Below are positions 18,552 through 29,800 of a stretch of DNA of 64,000 bases, in pieces. The DNA is taken from positions 62,001 through 126,000 of the forward strand of contig NZ_JACOGF010000003.1 in assembly GCF_014284335.1 (NCBI RefSeq), in the 5' to 3' direction. The notes under the pieces were generated by a model. It was not told where the DNA came from, searched no databases, and was given only the letters and a program-made list of their open reading frames with translations. Made by a program: the position numbers and the translations under genes. This DNA comes from Undibacterium hunanense. GTDB lineage: Bacteria > Pseudomonadota > Gammaproteobacteria > Burkholderiales > Burkholderiaceae_D. The first letter of the stretch is position 1. Each line of letters starts with the position of its first letter.

Positions 18552-20602
18552 AATTGCGCTTGCAGACGTAAGCCGACTGTGCGTCCACGATTATATTGTC
18601 CGAAATCACCGAGTGGCCCGAAAGAAAATGCATAGTTAGGCACGATGCGGTCGCCTACATTGTCAACATACGCAGTCAGGCTGAGGCGCTTGCTGACTTC
18701 CCACTGAATAGAGGTGTCAAGCAAGGTGTAGGTCGGCTGGCTTAAGGTATTGGCAGTATCGAACCACAGATCACCGGAATAAGTCAGGCTGGTATTCCAG
18801 CGCAACAAGCCTGCACCAGCCATCTGGAAACGCAATTCAGTCCCGGCCCGCAGGCTCAGTGGGACGACATAGGGAACGCGTTTGCCGTTCAAATCGATGT
18901 TGCCGGCTGGCGCATGGAAGTTTTCTATCGTGCTATGCGTCCAGCTGGCACCACCGCGCAGGCTGAAGTCCTGCGTAGCAGCAAAGGCAGCATTGATTTC
19001 CAGCCCATTCGCTTTGGCATCACCGACGTTTGCCAGCATCTGGAAAGGGCCTGATTGCACAGGTGCCTGGAGATCACGTGTTTTGCTGTGGAAGACTGTG
19101 CCATCCAGTTGCAGGCGATGGCCCATCAGATCGGCCTTGAAGCCTGCTTCCAGGTTGCGTATGGTTTCTGCGTCATACGGGATGCCACCTGCAGTGTTCT
19201 CTGCCACACGGTTATAACCACCCGCTTTATAACCTTCACTGACCAGGCCATACACGCGCCATTCTGGCGTCAATTGATATCCCAGTGCCAGTTTGGGGCT
19301 GACATGGCTGAAACGCTTGTCTGCCGCGAAAGACAATGCCGCAGCACCAGTACGTTTATAGTCAATATCAGCTTTGTCTACGCTATAACGCAGGCCTCCT
19401 GTCAGGTCCAGGCGTTCATCCAGATGCCAGACAGCTTCACCGAAGATGGCTGTGGATGTAATGGTTGAGGCACTTTTGCTCGGACCCGGGAACAGGAAGG
19501 CTGGCACGGTTGGCACGGCCACACCGCGCAGGCGTTCAAAATCCTGCTTTTCATAATACAGGCCGAACACACCATCCACTGCACGCTTGCCACCGCTGGT
19601 TGCCAGACGCAATTCCTGGTAGTAGGTTTTTTGGTTTTCCGGATCTGAATTACCGGTGGTGATGACACGTTCGAACTTTCTGTCCTGGTAGGAGCTACTG
19701 GATGTCAGCTTCCAGTCGTTCATGAAATAATCGACACCCAGTCCGACCTGGCTGACCGTACGGGTCAGCGCCGGTTCAGCGAAATCAAACGGTGTACTGG
19801 CTATGGCACGACGGTATTTCAGTGGGAAGGACTGGAAATATTCATCATGTGCGCTATAGCGGTCTCGGCTGACGGTCAGCATGGCATCCAGGTTGCCGCC
19901 CATAGGTGCCCAGCGCAAACGTGCACGGCCCAATGCCTCGCGGCTGGAACCCAGATCATCTGCGCCAGTGGCGGCGCGCAAACGACCAGGATATTCATCG
20001 GCATAGACATTGATATCACCATACAGACTGTCTTTGACCAAAGCCCCGCTGGCCATGACATCAAGGCGACGCGTCATATTACTGACATCCAGGGTCATTT
20101 GCGCCTTGCTGGTGTTATTTGGCTTGCTGGTGACAATATTGATCACGCCCCCCTGTGCTGAACGACCATACAGACTACCTTGTGGCCCTTTCAACAATTC
20201 GATTTGTGCGACGCCAGTCAATGGCTGGGCAAAGTAAGTCATATCCTGCGGTATGCCGTCGACATACACGGTCACGGCAGGATTGTAAAAATCAATCGCG
20301 GGCGCACCACGCATGCTGAACAGGGAATACACACGTGTACTGCGTGGCATGACGGTCAACTCGGGGAATATTTTTCCCAGTTCATCGGTACGCACGACAC
20401 CAGCGGCATTCAGGCGCGCCGCTGTCGCCACAGAACTGGCAACATCCGGGGTCAGCCCGGTGGCATCAAGTTTGGTGGAAGTCACCACCAGTTCTGGCAA
20501 GACATAATCTTCACGCTGCTGCGCTTCTGCTCCGGCCACCATACCACTTGCACCCAGCGCACCGCTGGCCAGTAAAACACCCCGCAAATAACTCAACTTC
20601 AT
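18548..20602 (-). CDS. TonB-dependent receptor, FyuA-like
   Basis: A 684-aa outer-membrane receptor, close to the 673 aa of FyuA. A signal peptide ends near EAQQR (residue ~28), followed by the TonB box in LPELVVTST, a plug with VRTDELGKIFPEL and GPQGSLYGRSAQGGVINI, and a barrel ending in a C-terminal strand LRLQAQL. It has no STN extension, unlike the other receptor in this window. As first gene of the leftward siderophore operon it should take up the ferric form of the product made by the divergent operon. AGGAG lies 7 nt before the ATG. Its promoter region holds a direct repeat and a Fur box shared with the synthetase operon. Confidence 0.92.
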   Translation of the reverse strand: MKLSYLRGVLLASGALGASGMVAGAEAQQREDYVLPELVVTSTKLDATGLTPDVASSVATAARLNAAGVVRTDELGKIFPELTVMPRSTRVYSLFSMRGAPAIDFYNPAVTVYVDGIPQDMTYFAQPLTGVAQIELLKGPQGSLYGRSAQGGVINIVTSKPNNTSKAQMTLDVSNMTRRLDVMASGALVKDSLYGDINVYADEYPGRLRAATGADDLGSSREALGRARLRWAPMGGNLDAMLTVSRDRYSAHDEYFQSFPLKYRRAIASTPFDFAEPALTRTVSQVGLGVDYFMNDWKLTSSSSYQDRKFERVITTGNSDPENQKTYYQELRLATSGGKRAVDGVFGLYYEKQDFERLRGVAVPTVPAFLFPGPSKSASTITSTAIFGEAVWHLDERLDLTGGLRYSVDKADIDYKRTGAAALSFAADKRFSHVSPKLALGYQLTPEWRVYGLVSEGYKAGGYNRVAENTAGGIPYDAETIRNLEAGFKADLMGHRLQLDGTVFHSKTRDLQAPVQSGPFQMLANVGDAKANGLEINAAFAATQDFSLRGGASWTHSTIENFHAPAGNIDLNGKRVPYVVPLSLRAGTELRFQMAGAGLLRWNTSLTYSGDLWFDTANTLSQPTYTLLDTSIQWEVSKRLSLTAYVDNVGDRIVPNYAFSFGPLGDFGQYNRGRTVGLRLQAQL

Positions 20603-20658
20603 TATTTCACTCCTCTTTTATCAGTGGCTGCAGTATCCACGTCAATTTCGAGACGCAC

Positions 20659-20694
20659 TACCGTGATCAGTGCCGAAAATATCGTGATCAGTAC
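20659..20694. promoter_or_regulatory. 15-bp direct repeat, 21-bp spacing: candidate AraC-type operator
   Basis: TACCGTGATCAGTGC (20659-20673) and TATCGTGATCAGTAC (20680-20694) are the same 15-mer with two differences, spaced exactly 21 bp start to start, i.e. two helical turns. Paired direct half-sites at this spacing are typical of AraC-family activators. The second copy ends 6 bp before a -35-like element for the synthetase operon. The likely binder is the YbtA/PchR-like regulator at 9816-10742. Confidence 0.65.
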
Positions 20695-20700
20695 TTTTAA

Positions 20701-20729
20701 TTGATAATCATTCGCATTTGGAAGATATT
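20701..20729 (+). promoter_or_regulatory. Putative promoter of synthetase operon
   Basis: TTGATA (20701-20706), 17-bp spacer, GATATT (20724-20729): a moderate sigma-70 match, as expected for an activated promoter, overlapping the Fur box and following the AraC-type direct repeat. The synthetase start codon is 83 nt further on. Confidence 0.5.
20702..20716. promoter_or_regulatory. Fur box in divergent siderophore promoter
   Basis: TGATAATCATTCGCA matches the Fur 7-1-7 consensus at about 12 of 14 positions. It lies between the FyuA-like receptor and the first synthetase and overlaps the putative -35, so iron-bound Fur should repress at least the rightward operon. Confidence 0.75.
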
Positions 20730-20811
20730 CATATGCTAATGCGGAAAGCCTATAAGCCTTCAAGCGAAACAGACGCGTTTCCACCAATGCCAACCGATAT
20801 TGAGGTAAGAG

Positions 20812-23800
20812 ATGATCCCTGCACCTGCCATTTCCCTGCGCCAGCACGCCACCCTGGTTGACTGGATAGAACACCATGCAAAACACCGGCCTGACGCCGA
20901 AGCGCTGTGCTTTATCGGCCAACGTAACGATGTCAATGGTGCCACTAATGACTTGCGCCTGACTTATGCTGACTTGTCTGAACGTGTAAGGTGTTGTGCA
21001 GCCAGTCTGCAAAGGCATGCCAGACCGGGCGACAGTGCGCTGATACTTTTTCCGTCGGGAATAGATTATGTAGTCGCCCTGCTGGCCTGTTTTTATGCCG
21101 GAGTGACCGGAGTACCAGTCAATTTACCAGGTGCCGCGAGGGTGAAGCGCGTGTTGCCAAAGCTGGGCGACATCACGCGCGATTGCCGACCTGCTTTACT
21201 CATCAGTAACAGCCAGGTTGCGGCGGCCAGTGGCAGCGATCTGCAAGTTTTTGCGGATGAACATGAACTGCGTTTGCTGCAACTCGAAGACATGCAGGAG
21301 GACGACTCACAACGCTGGCAACGTCCGCAACTGGATGGTGCCGCACTGGCCTTCCTGCAATATACATCAGGGTCAACCGGACAGCCCAAAGGGGTAATCA
21401 ACCGCCATGGTCCCTTATTGCACAATCTGGAATTTTTGGGCCGACTGACGGCAGTCAATACCCGGACGGCCAGTGACACGGTCATTGCCAGTTGGTTACC
21501 TTTATTCCATGATCTTGGCTTGATCATGGGTATTTTACTGCCGCTGGCGTATGGCGGACGTGCTGTTTACATGGCACCCATGGCCTTTGCGGCCGATCCT
21601 TTGCGCTGGCTGGAACTGGCTACGCGGGAACGGGCGACCGCCCTGCCCTGTCCGTCATTTGCCTTGCGCCTGTGCGCTGATGAAGCAAGAACGGCACCGC
21701 AACGAATGCTTGCGATCGACCTGAAACAGGTCACTTGTCTGATGCCGGCCGCAGAGCCGGTATTGCCTGCACAGGTGGAAAGTTTTTATGCCATTTTTGG
21801 GGCGCATGGCTTGCAGCGCGATGCCATCAAGCCTGCCTATGGTCTGGCTGAAGCGACCTTGCTGGTGTCCGCCCACGTCGATCGTCACAATCCCTATTTT
21901 ATTGATGTGGACAAGGCGAAACTGGAACGTGGTCATGCGGTCGTCAGCGCTGTTCATGACGAACATATAGCTGCCGGCTTGCGTCGCTATACCAGCAACG
22001 GTAATGATTTCGGTGGCCAGGATGTCCGCATTGTTGATGCCGAAAGCCATGTTGACCTGGGTGAGGATCAGGTTGGTGAAATATGGATCAACGGTCCAGC
22101 CGTTGCTGGCGGTTACTGGAACAAGCCGGAATTGAATCGCGATATTTTTGCTGCCTGTATTGCCAGCATCAACATCAATGAAGAAGATTGCAAGCCTTAT
22201 TTGCGCACTGGCGATATGGGTTTCATGCATCAGGGGCACTTGTTTGTCACCGGCCGACTGAAAGACATGCTGCTGTTTCGCGGGCAGTGCCATTACCCGA
22301 ATGATATTGAAGCCACCAGTGGCCGCAGCCATGAAGCAGCCGTGCCAGAAAGTGGTGCTGCATTCTCGGTTACCCCGGGTGATGAGGATGCAGAATGTCT
22401 GGTCATCGTGCAGGAAATTCTGAAGCAGACTGGTGTCGATTACCAGCACATCGTCAACACCATACGTGCATCGGTGGCAGAAGAACATCAACTTAGTAGC
22501 CATGCCATCGTGTTGATACGTAAAGGCACTTTGCCACGTACCACCAGTGGTAAAGTGCGACGTGCCGCAGTGCGTCAGGCTTATCTCGATGGCAGCCTGC
22601 CAGTCCTGCATCAGCATGTACTCGACACGCAGCAAGCACAACAGATATCCCGGGACATAAGCTTGCTGGATACCTTGCGTCCGCTGTCATTGGCCCAGCG
22701 TCATCTACATTTGCGAACCTGGCTGGCAAATGAAACTGCTGCCATACTGGGGACGGTTGCTGCAAGAGCAATTCATCCTGAAGCCAGTCTGTTTAATTAT
22801 GGACTGGATTCGATGTCGGCGGCACGCCTGGTAAGCACGGCAGCCAATGCTTGCGGCCTGACACTGCCTGACAGTCTTATATTCGATCACCCCAGCCTGA
22901 TGCAACTGGCAGCCTGGTTACAGATTGCCATGCTTGATCAGGCAGGTTTGCCACCTGCTGCCGACGCAATATCTTCAAGTCATTCCGCCTCAATCCATTC
23001 AACGTCAGCGCCTGATGCTGACAAGGGCGTGGCGGCACCAGTTTCTACAGACAGGGAAGCGATCGCCGTCATCGGCATGGCATTTCGCCTGCCGGGTCAG
23101 GATGGGCAAGACGCCAGCGACGACGCTGCATTCTGGGACATGCTGGAACAAGGTGGCTGCGCCATCCGCCCTGCACCGTCAGAACGTTTTCGTACCCGTG
23201 AAGACATCCCTGGTTTTGGCGCTTACCTGAATCATGTTGATCAGTTTGACGCGGCTTTTTTTGGTATGTCACCACGTGAAGCGATGAATACTGATCCCCA
23301 GCAACGCTTGCTGCTGGAAGTCGCCTGGCATGCACTGGAAGACGCGGGCCAGCGTCCTGCGGCGTTGCGCGGTAGTGATACCGGCGTATTTGTCGGTATA
23401 GGTACCGGTGACTATGGCCATTTACCCTTCATCAGCGGTGAGCCCTCGCACTTTGATGCCTATTGGGGTACTGGCACCTCGTTTGCGGCAGCCTGTGGTC
23501 GCCTGTCTTTCAGCTTCGGCTGGGAAGGCCCATCGATGGCGGTTGATACGGCCTGTTCGGCTTCACATAGCGCATTGCATTTGGCAGTGCAGAGTCTGCG
23601 TGCGCGTGAATCTGGTTTGTCACTGGCTGCTGGCGTCAAACTGCAGTTATTGCCTGAGGTTGACCTGGTATTACACAAGGCTGGCATGCTGGCAGCAGAT
23701 GGCCGTTGCAAAACACTGGATGCCCGTGCCGATGGTTATGTTCGCGGGGAAGGTTGTGTGGTACTGGTGCTGAAACGTCTGTCGGATGCGCTGGCCGATG

Positions 23801-26800
23801 GCGATGCGGTGCGTGCCGTTATTCGTGATACGACCGTGCGCCAGGACGGTGCCGGTAGCAGCCTGTCGGCACCGAATGGCGCTGCCCAGCAACGCCTGCT
23901 GACACTGGCACTGAAAAAAGCCGGACTGACACCAGCCGACATTGACTATATAGAATTGCATGGCACCGGTACCCGTCTGGGTGATCCGATTGAATATCAA
24001 TCCGTTGCCGATGTTTTTCGTGGCCGTGCCATTGATGATCCTTTGTGGCTGGGCTCGGTCAAAACCAATATCGGCCATCTGGAAGCGGCCGCCGGTGCCG
24101 CTGGTCTGGTCAAAACCATACTTGCGATCGAACATGGCAAGTTACCCCCTGCGGTTGAGCTGCATGAAGTCAATCCGCTGATTGATCTGGACATCATCCC
24201 GGCGCGCGTGCCTGCACAAACAATCAATTGGCCCATGCGCCAGGCTTTGCGACGTGCTGGCGTGACCTCTTATGGTTTCGCCGGAACTATCGCTCATGTC
24301 TTGCTGGAACAGGCGCCAGTATTGGCTGCGGTTACAACATCATCTGTTATATCAGAACCAACACAAATAACGACACCACAGCTTTTCCTGCTGTCGGCTC
24401 GATCAGCAGAATCATTGCGCATGCTGGCATCCAGCCACGTAGCAAATTTGCCTGCCTGCGACGACTTGCCGGCATTGGCACGCGGCATGGCACGTCAGCG
24501 TGAACACCATGGCATGCGTGTAGCCGTACTGGCATCCAGCCGCGAAGAGCTGGCTACTGGTCTGCAGCAGTTATCAGCCTCCAGACATGCCGTAACTGAA
24601 GCCGCACGCAATCCACGCATAGGATTTTTATTTACAGGACAGGGTTCGCAATACAGCGGCATGGCACGTGATCTGTATGCGCAGCAGCCTGATTTCCGTC
24701 AGGCGCTGGATGCCGCAGATGCTGCCATGGCACGAGATCTCGGCATGTCTGTCGTCGCTCTGATGCATGATGACTCGTACAATGAACGTTTGCAGCAAAC
24801 CGCATTTGCCCAACCGGCACTGTTTGCACTGGGCTATGCGCTGGCAAAAATGTGGCAGGCTTTTGGTGTACAGCCGGATATCATACTGGGACATTCCATC
24901 GGTGAATTTGCAGGCATGGTCATCGCTGGTGCCCTGACACTGGAGCAAGCAGCAAGCCTGATCATCAGGCGTGGCGCATTGATGCAGGCCCTGCCGTCTG
25001 GTGGCGCGATGCTGGCCGCACGTGCGACGCCAGAACAGGCGCTGGCAGTGCTGGCTGAATTGAAGGCCGTGAAGACAGGCCAGGCTGACGACATTGCGAT
25101 AGCTGCCTTTAATGGCCCGCAGGACGTGGTGTTTTCTGGTTCTGCCGCAGCAATAGACGCCGTGCAGGCTTTGCTGACGGCACGACAATTGCATGCCCGC
25201 GCCTTGCAGGTATCGCACGCTTTCCATTCCCCTTTGCTGGACCCCATGCTCAGTGCCTGGGAAAGTGCATGTGCAAAACAATTGATGCAGGTGCCACGCA
25301 TTGCAGTCTGCTCCAGTCTGACTGCTGAACTGCTGGAGCAGGCACCCGATGCAGCTTACTGGAGAAATCACGCACGCCAGCCGGTTCGATTTGATGATGC
25401 CCTGAAACGTGTGGCCAGTGCCTGTGACATTCTGCTGGAGATAGGCCCGAATGCCATCCTGAGTGCAGTATCGCAACGTAATCAGGCAGCCCAGCAATGG
25501 CCGCAGGCAGTCACTTGCCTGGCAAGCTTGCGCCGTGGCGGTAGTGATCTTGTCGCTATCGGGGATGCCTGTGCTGCCCTCTACATCGCTGGGCAGGACT
25601 TTGACTGGGCGCATGTGTTTTCCGGCAAACTGCCATCGCCACGCAGTTTGCCGCGTTATCCGTTTGAACGTCAGAGTTACTGGCTGGATTATGACGACGA
25701 TGCGCCGCATCAGTCTTTGCAAATGCAACCACAGCCAGAACGTGCAGCAGCACGACCAGTCGATTTGTATACCATGCAGTGGGAACATTTCACGCTGACC
25801 GAAAATGCTACCCATGCTCCGCGCTATTTTCTGCTGGGTGGCAACATCGCAGATACATCCACTTTTGCCGCAGAACTGCAAGCAACTGGTGCCGATATCT
25901 ATTTGCTGACAGCGGGCGAATGGCCAGTGGCGGCAACGCAGTTGCAAGACACAGACGTGGTGATTTATCTGGATGGCTGGCGAACTCAAACTGCTCATGC
26001 AGCACTGTCAGCAGATCAATCAGGCTGGCAATTGACAGAATTCGTCAAGGTCCTGCAAAGTCTGGAAAAGAAACCGCGTATCCTGCTGCCGACCAAGGCA
26101 GGTCAGGCGATTGCAGGTACCCCGGGCGACCCTTCGCAGGCGACTTTGTGGGGTGCTGCGCGGGCACTGGCGCTTGAATATGCTGGCCCACGCTGGTTGA
26201 TGGCCGACAGCGATGTTGGCCTTACACCGCTGGTATCCGCACTGCCTGCCCTGCTCACTCTATTTGGCAGTGAAGAAGCTGTGGCCTTGCGTGAAGGACG
26301 ATGGCTGCACCCGCGTCTTGACCGGGTCAGTGCACCGTCGTCTGAAAAAAACAGCCTGCCAGTGTTGAAACAGGATGGCATCTATCTGGTCGCAGGTGCG
26401 TATGGTGCCCTGGGGCGCCATGCCACCGATTGGCTGGCGACACGTGGCGCACGTCACCTGGTATTGCTGGCGCGCCATGCTGCGCCATCTGGCTGGCAAG
26501 CAAGGCTGGCATTGCTGAAAGCCCAGGGGATACGCATAACGCATATCGCTGCCGATGTGGCTGACGCTGATGACATGGCAAGGGTATTTGTCCGCATCAG
26601 CAGCATGGAGCACGATACGGGCCACAAACTGGCTGGCGTTTTTCATTGCGCCGGTACCAGCCGTTTCAACGACCTGGCGACGATCACAAGTGAAGACTAC
26701 AGCACAGTCAGCCGGGCAAAAATACAGGGCGCATGGCTGTTACACGAACATACAGTTTCCCGTGCACTGGATTATTTTGTTTGTTTCACCTCGATTTCTG

Positions 26801-29800
26801 GTATCTGGGGTTCACGCCTGCAAATTCCTTATGGCGCTGCGAATGCCTTCCAGGATGCGCTGGCGCGCCTGCGTCATCATCAGGGCCTGCCTGCGCTGGC
26901 GATTGCCTGGGGACCATGGGGAGGCGGTGCCGGCATGTCAGAAGTAGATGAAGACTTATTGCAGTTACTGCGTGCCGCCGGCATACGGCGACTGGCACCG
27001 GCACGTTATCTCGCCACGCTGGATCACCTGCTGGGTGGTGTTTTGGATGGCGAAAAAAACATAACAGACGATGGCACTTGTGTCGCCGTTGATGTCGACT
27101 GGCAGCAATTCGTACCTCTATATGCACTGTATAACCCGGCCAATACTTTCCAGCGGTGTTTGACAGCCAGTCAGGCCAGTGCAATGGCGGTGTCAGCTAC
27201 CACGGATACACCGAGTGCCCTGCATGCCCTGGATGAACAGGCCCGACAAACAGCCGTGCATGTCTTTGTGATTGCTGAACTGGCCCGCACCCTGCGTGTC
27301 ACTCCTGCACAGTTGACACCGGATATACAGTTACTGAAACTGGGCATGGATTCAATACTGGTCATGGATTTTTCGCGTCGCTGTGAAGCCGGTCTGGGTG
27401 TCAAATGCGAATTAAAAGCCATCTTTGAACGCAACACGCCACAAGGCCTGACCGATTACCTGCTGGAACAATTGAGCAGGCAAGTGCCTGATAGTCACAA
27501 TCAGCTTGCCGCTGAACAGATCATTGCCGATCCGGCCAATGCTAACGCCCCCTTCCCGCTGACCGAGTTGCAACATGCATACTGGATAGGCCGCCACAGT
27601 CACTATGGACTGGGAGGTGTGGCTTGTCATGCATATCTGGAGGCCGACGCACCGGATGGACTGGACCTGGCATTGCTGGAACGTTGCTGGAATATGCTGG
27701 TTGCCCGTCATGGCGCGTTGCGCCTGGTCATCGGTGAAGATGGTCAGCAACGTGTATTGCCACATGTTCCAGCCTATGCCGTGCACACGGCGGATCTGCG
27801 TGACGCGACACAAACTGCAGTTGATACGCATTGTACAGAATGGCGTGAAACCATGTCGCATCAGGTGATGGATGCCGCACAATGGCCCTTGTTTGACCTG
27901 CGTGCCAGCCGCCTACCTGGCGGTGCAGTCAGGCTGCATATCGGTATCGACATGCTGATCAATGATGCCACCAGCGGCCAGATCATCTGGGAAGAGCTGG
28001 CTGCGCTCTACCAGGCCAAAGCTGACTTGCAGCTTGCTGGATTATTACCTTTCCAGATTTCCTTCCGTGATTATGTATTGGCAAAATACACGCACAGCAC
28101 TCAGCGCCGTGCCGAACGTGAATCCGCCAGAAAATTTTGGCTGGAACGCATCCCTGCCCTGCCATCTGCACCTCAACTGCCATTGCGGGCCGAGGCATTG
28201 CGTCAGACCAGCCCGGTCTTCTCACGCCGGCAGCAACAACTGGCGGCGCCGCTATGGCAGAGCCTGCGTGAACAGGCGGCGCAAGCTGGTTGTACCCCGG
28301 CTTCTTTGCTGATCGCTGTTTTTGCTGAAGTACTGGCAGCATGGAGCGCAGAACCGCAATTTACGCTGAACCTGACTATTTTTGATCGCTTGCCATGGCA
28401 TGCCGATGTGCCGCGCCTGCTGGGTGACTTTACTGCTGTCACTTTGTTGCCTCTGGATTGCAGTGACGCGCTGCCATTCGGACAGCGCGCCGCTGCTGTC
28501 AACGGGACTGTGCTTGAACATTTACAGCATCGTGCTTTCAGTGCCGTTGATGTGATGCGTGAATGGAATCGCGGGCGCGAACGTCAGGACGCAATTGCCA
28601 TGCCAGTCGTCTTCACCAGCCAGTTGAGTATGAGCGATCCGACAAAAGGTGCGGCACCGGACAGTGCGCTTGGCACCGTGGTCTATGGCATCAGTCAGAC
28701 CCCGCAAGTATGGCTCGATCATCAGGCATGTGAACTGGATGGCGCGCTGATGTATAACTGGGATGCTGTCGATGCCCTGTTTCAGCCTGGGACGCTGGAT
28801 GCCATGTTCAATGCATATCATGCCATACTGGAAAAGCTGGCGACTCAGCCGCAAGCCTGGCAACAGGCATTGCCAAATTTACTTCCCCCGGCACAGCAGG
28901 CAATTCGTGCGCAAGTCAATGCCAGCGCAGCAACCATACCCGAACATTGCCTTGATCAACTGTTCTTTGAACAGGCTCACCATACTCCCCGTGCTATCGC
29001 CCTGATCGCTCATGAGCAGCAATGGTCTTATGCAGAATTGGCAGACTGGTCATTGCGCCTGACGCAGGCTTTGTTACAGCATGACGTAAAACGTAGCGAC
29101 CGCATTGCCATCGTAATGCGCAAGGGGCCTGAACAGGTAGCTGCCTGCCTGGGTATCCTGGCTGCTGCCTGCGTATATGTACCAGTCGATGCCGATGTGC
29201 CAGCGGCGCGCCTGCAGGCAATTCTTGACGGTAGCCATATAAAGCTGGTGTTGACGCAAACAGATTGCCTGCCCATAGTTCAGGAAATGTGTGCCGGTCG
29301 CGATGTGGCAGTGCTGGATGCCAGCTATGCTGCAGCACAGGTGTGGCCTGTCAATGTGCCGCAAGTCGAACGCGCGGTAACAGATCATGCCTATGTGATT
29401 TATACATCAGGTTCTACAGGTATCCCGAAAGGAGTATTGATTGATCATCGCGGTGCTGCGAATACGGTGCTGGATATCAATCGCCGCTTTGACATAGTCC
29501 ATACTGACCGCGTGCTGGGGCTGTCTTCACTGTATTTCGATTTATCCGTATATGACCTGTTCGGTATATTTGCAGTTGGTGCCGCGCTGGTGTTGCCTGC
29601 GGCAAGCGGCACACGCGATCCTGCACATTGGCTGGATTTGCTGTTGCGTCATCGTATCACTGTCTGGAATTCGGTACCGGCTTTGCTTGAGCTCTTGCTG
29701 GATGAAGCCGATGCTGCCGGTACATCACTGGTTGGTCTGCGCCAGGTATTCTTGAGTGGTGACTGGATAGCACTGGGTCTGCCAGCACGATTGCGCGCCC

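Noticed and set aside
24628-25998. 456-codon open frame on the minus strand inside synthetase 1
   Set aside because: It is antisense to the AT and linker of the synthetase, Cys/His/Gln-rich in a way typical of reverse-strand frames, and matches no family.
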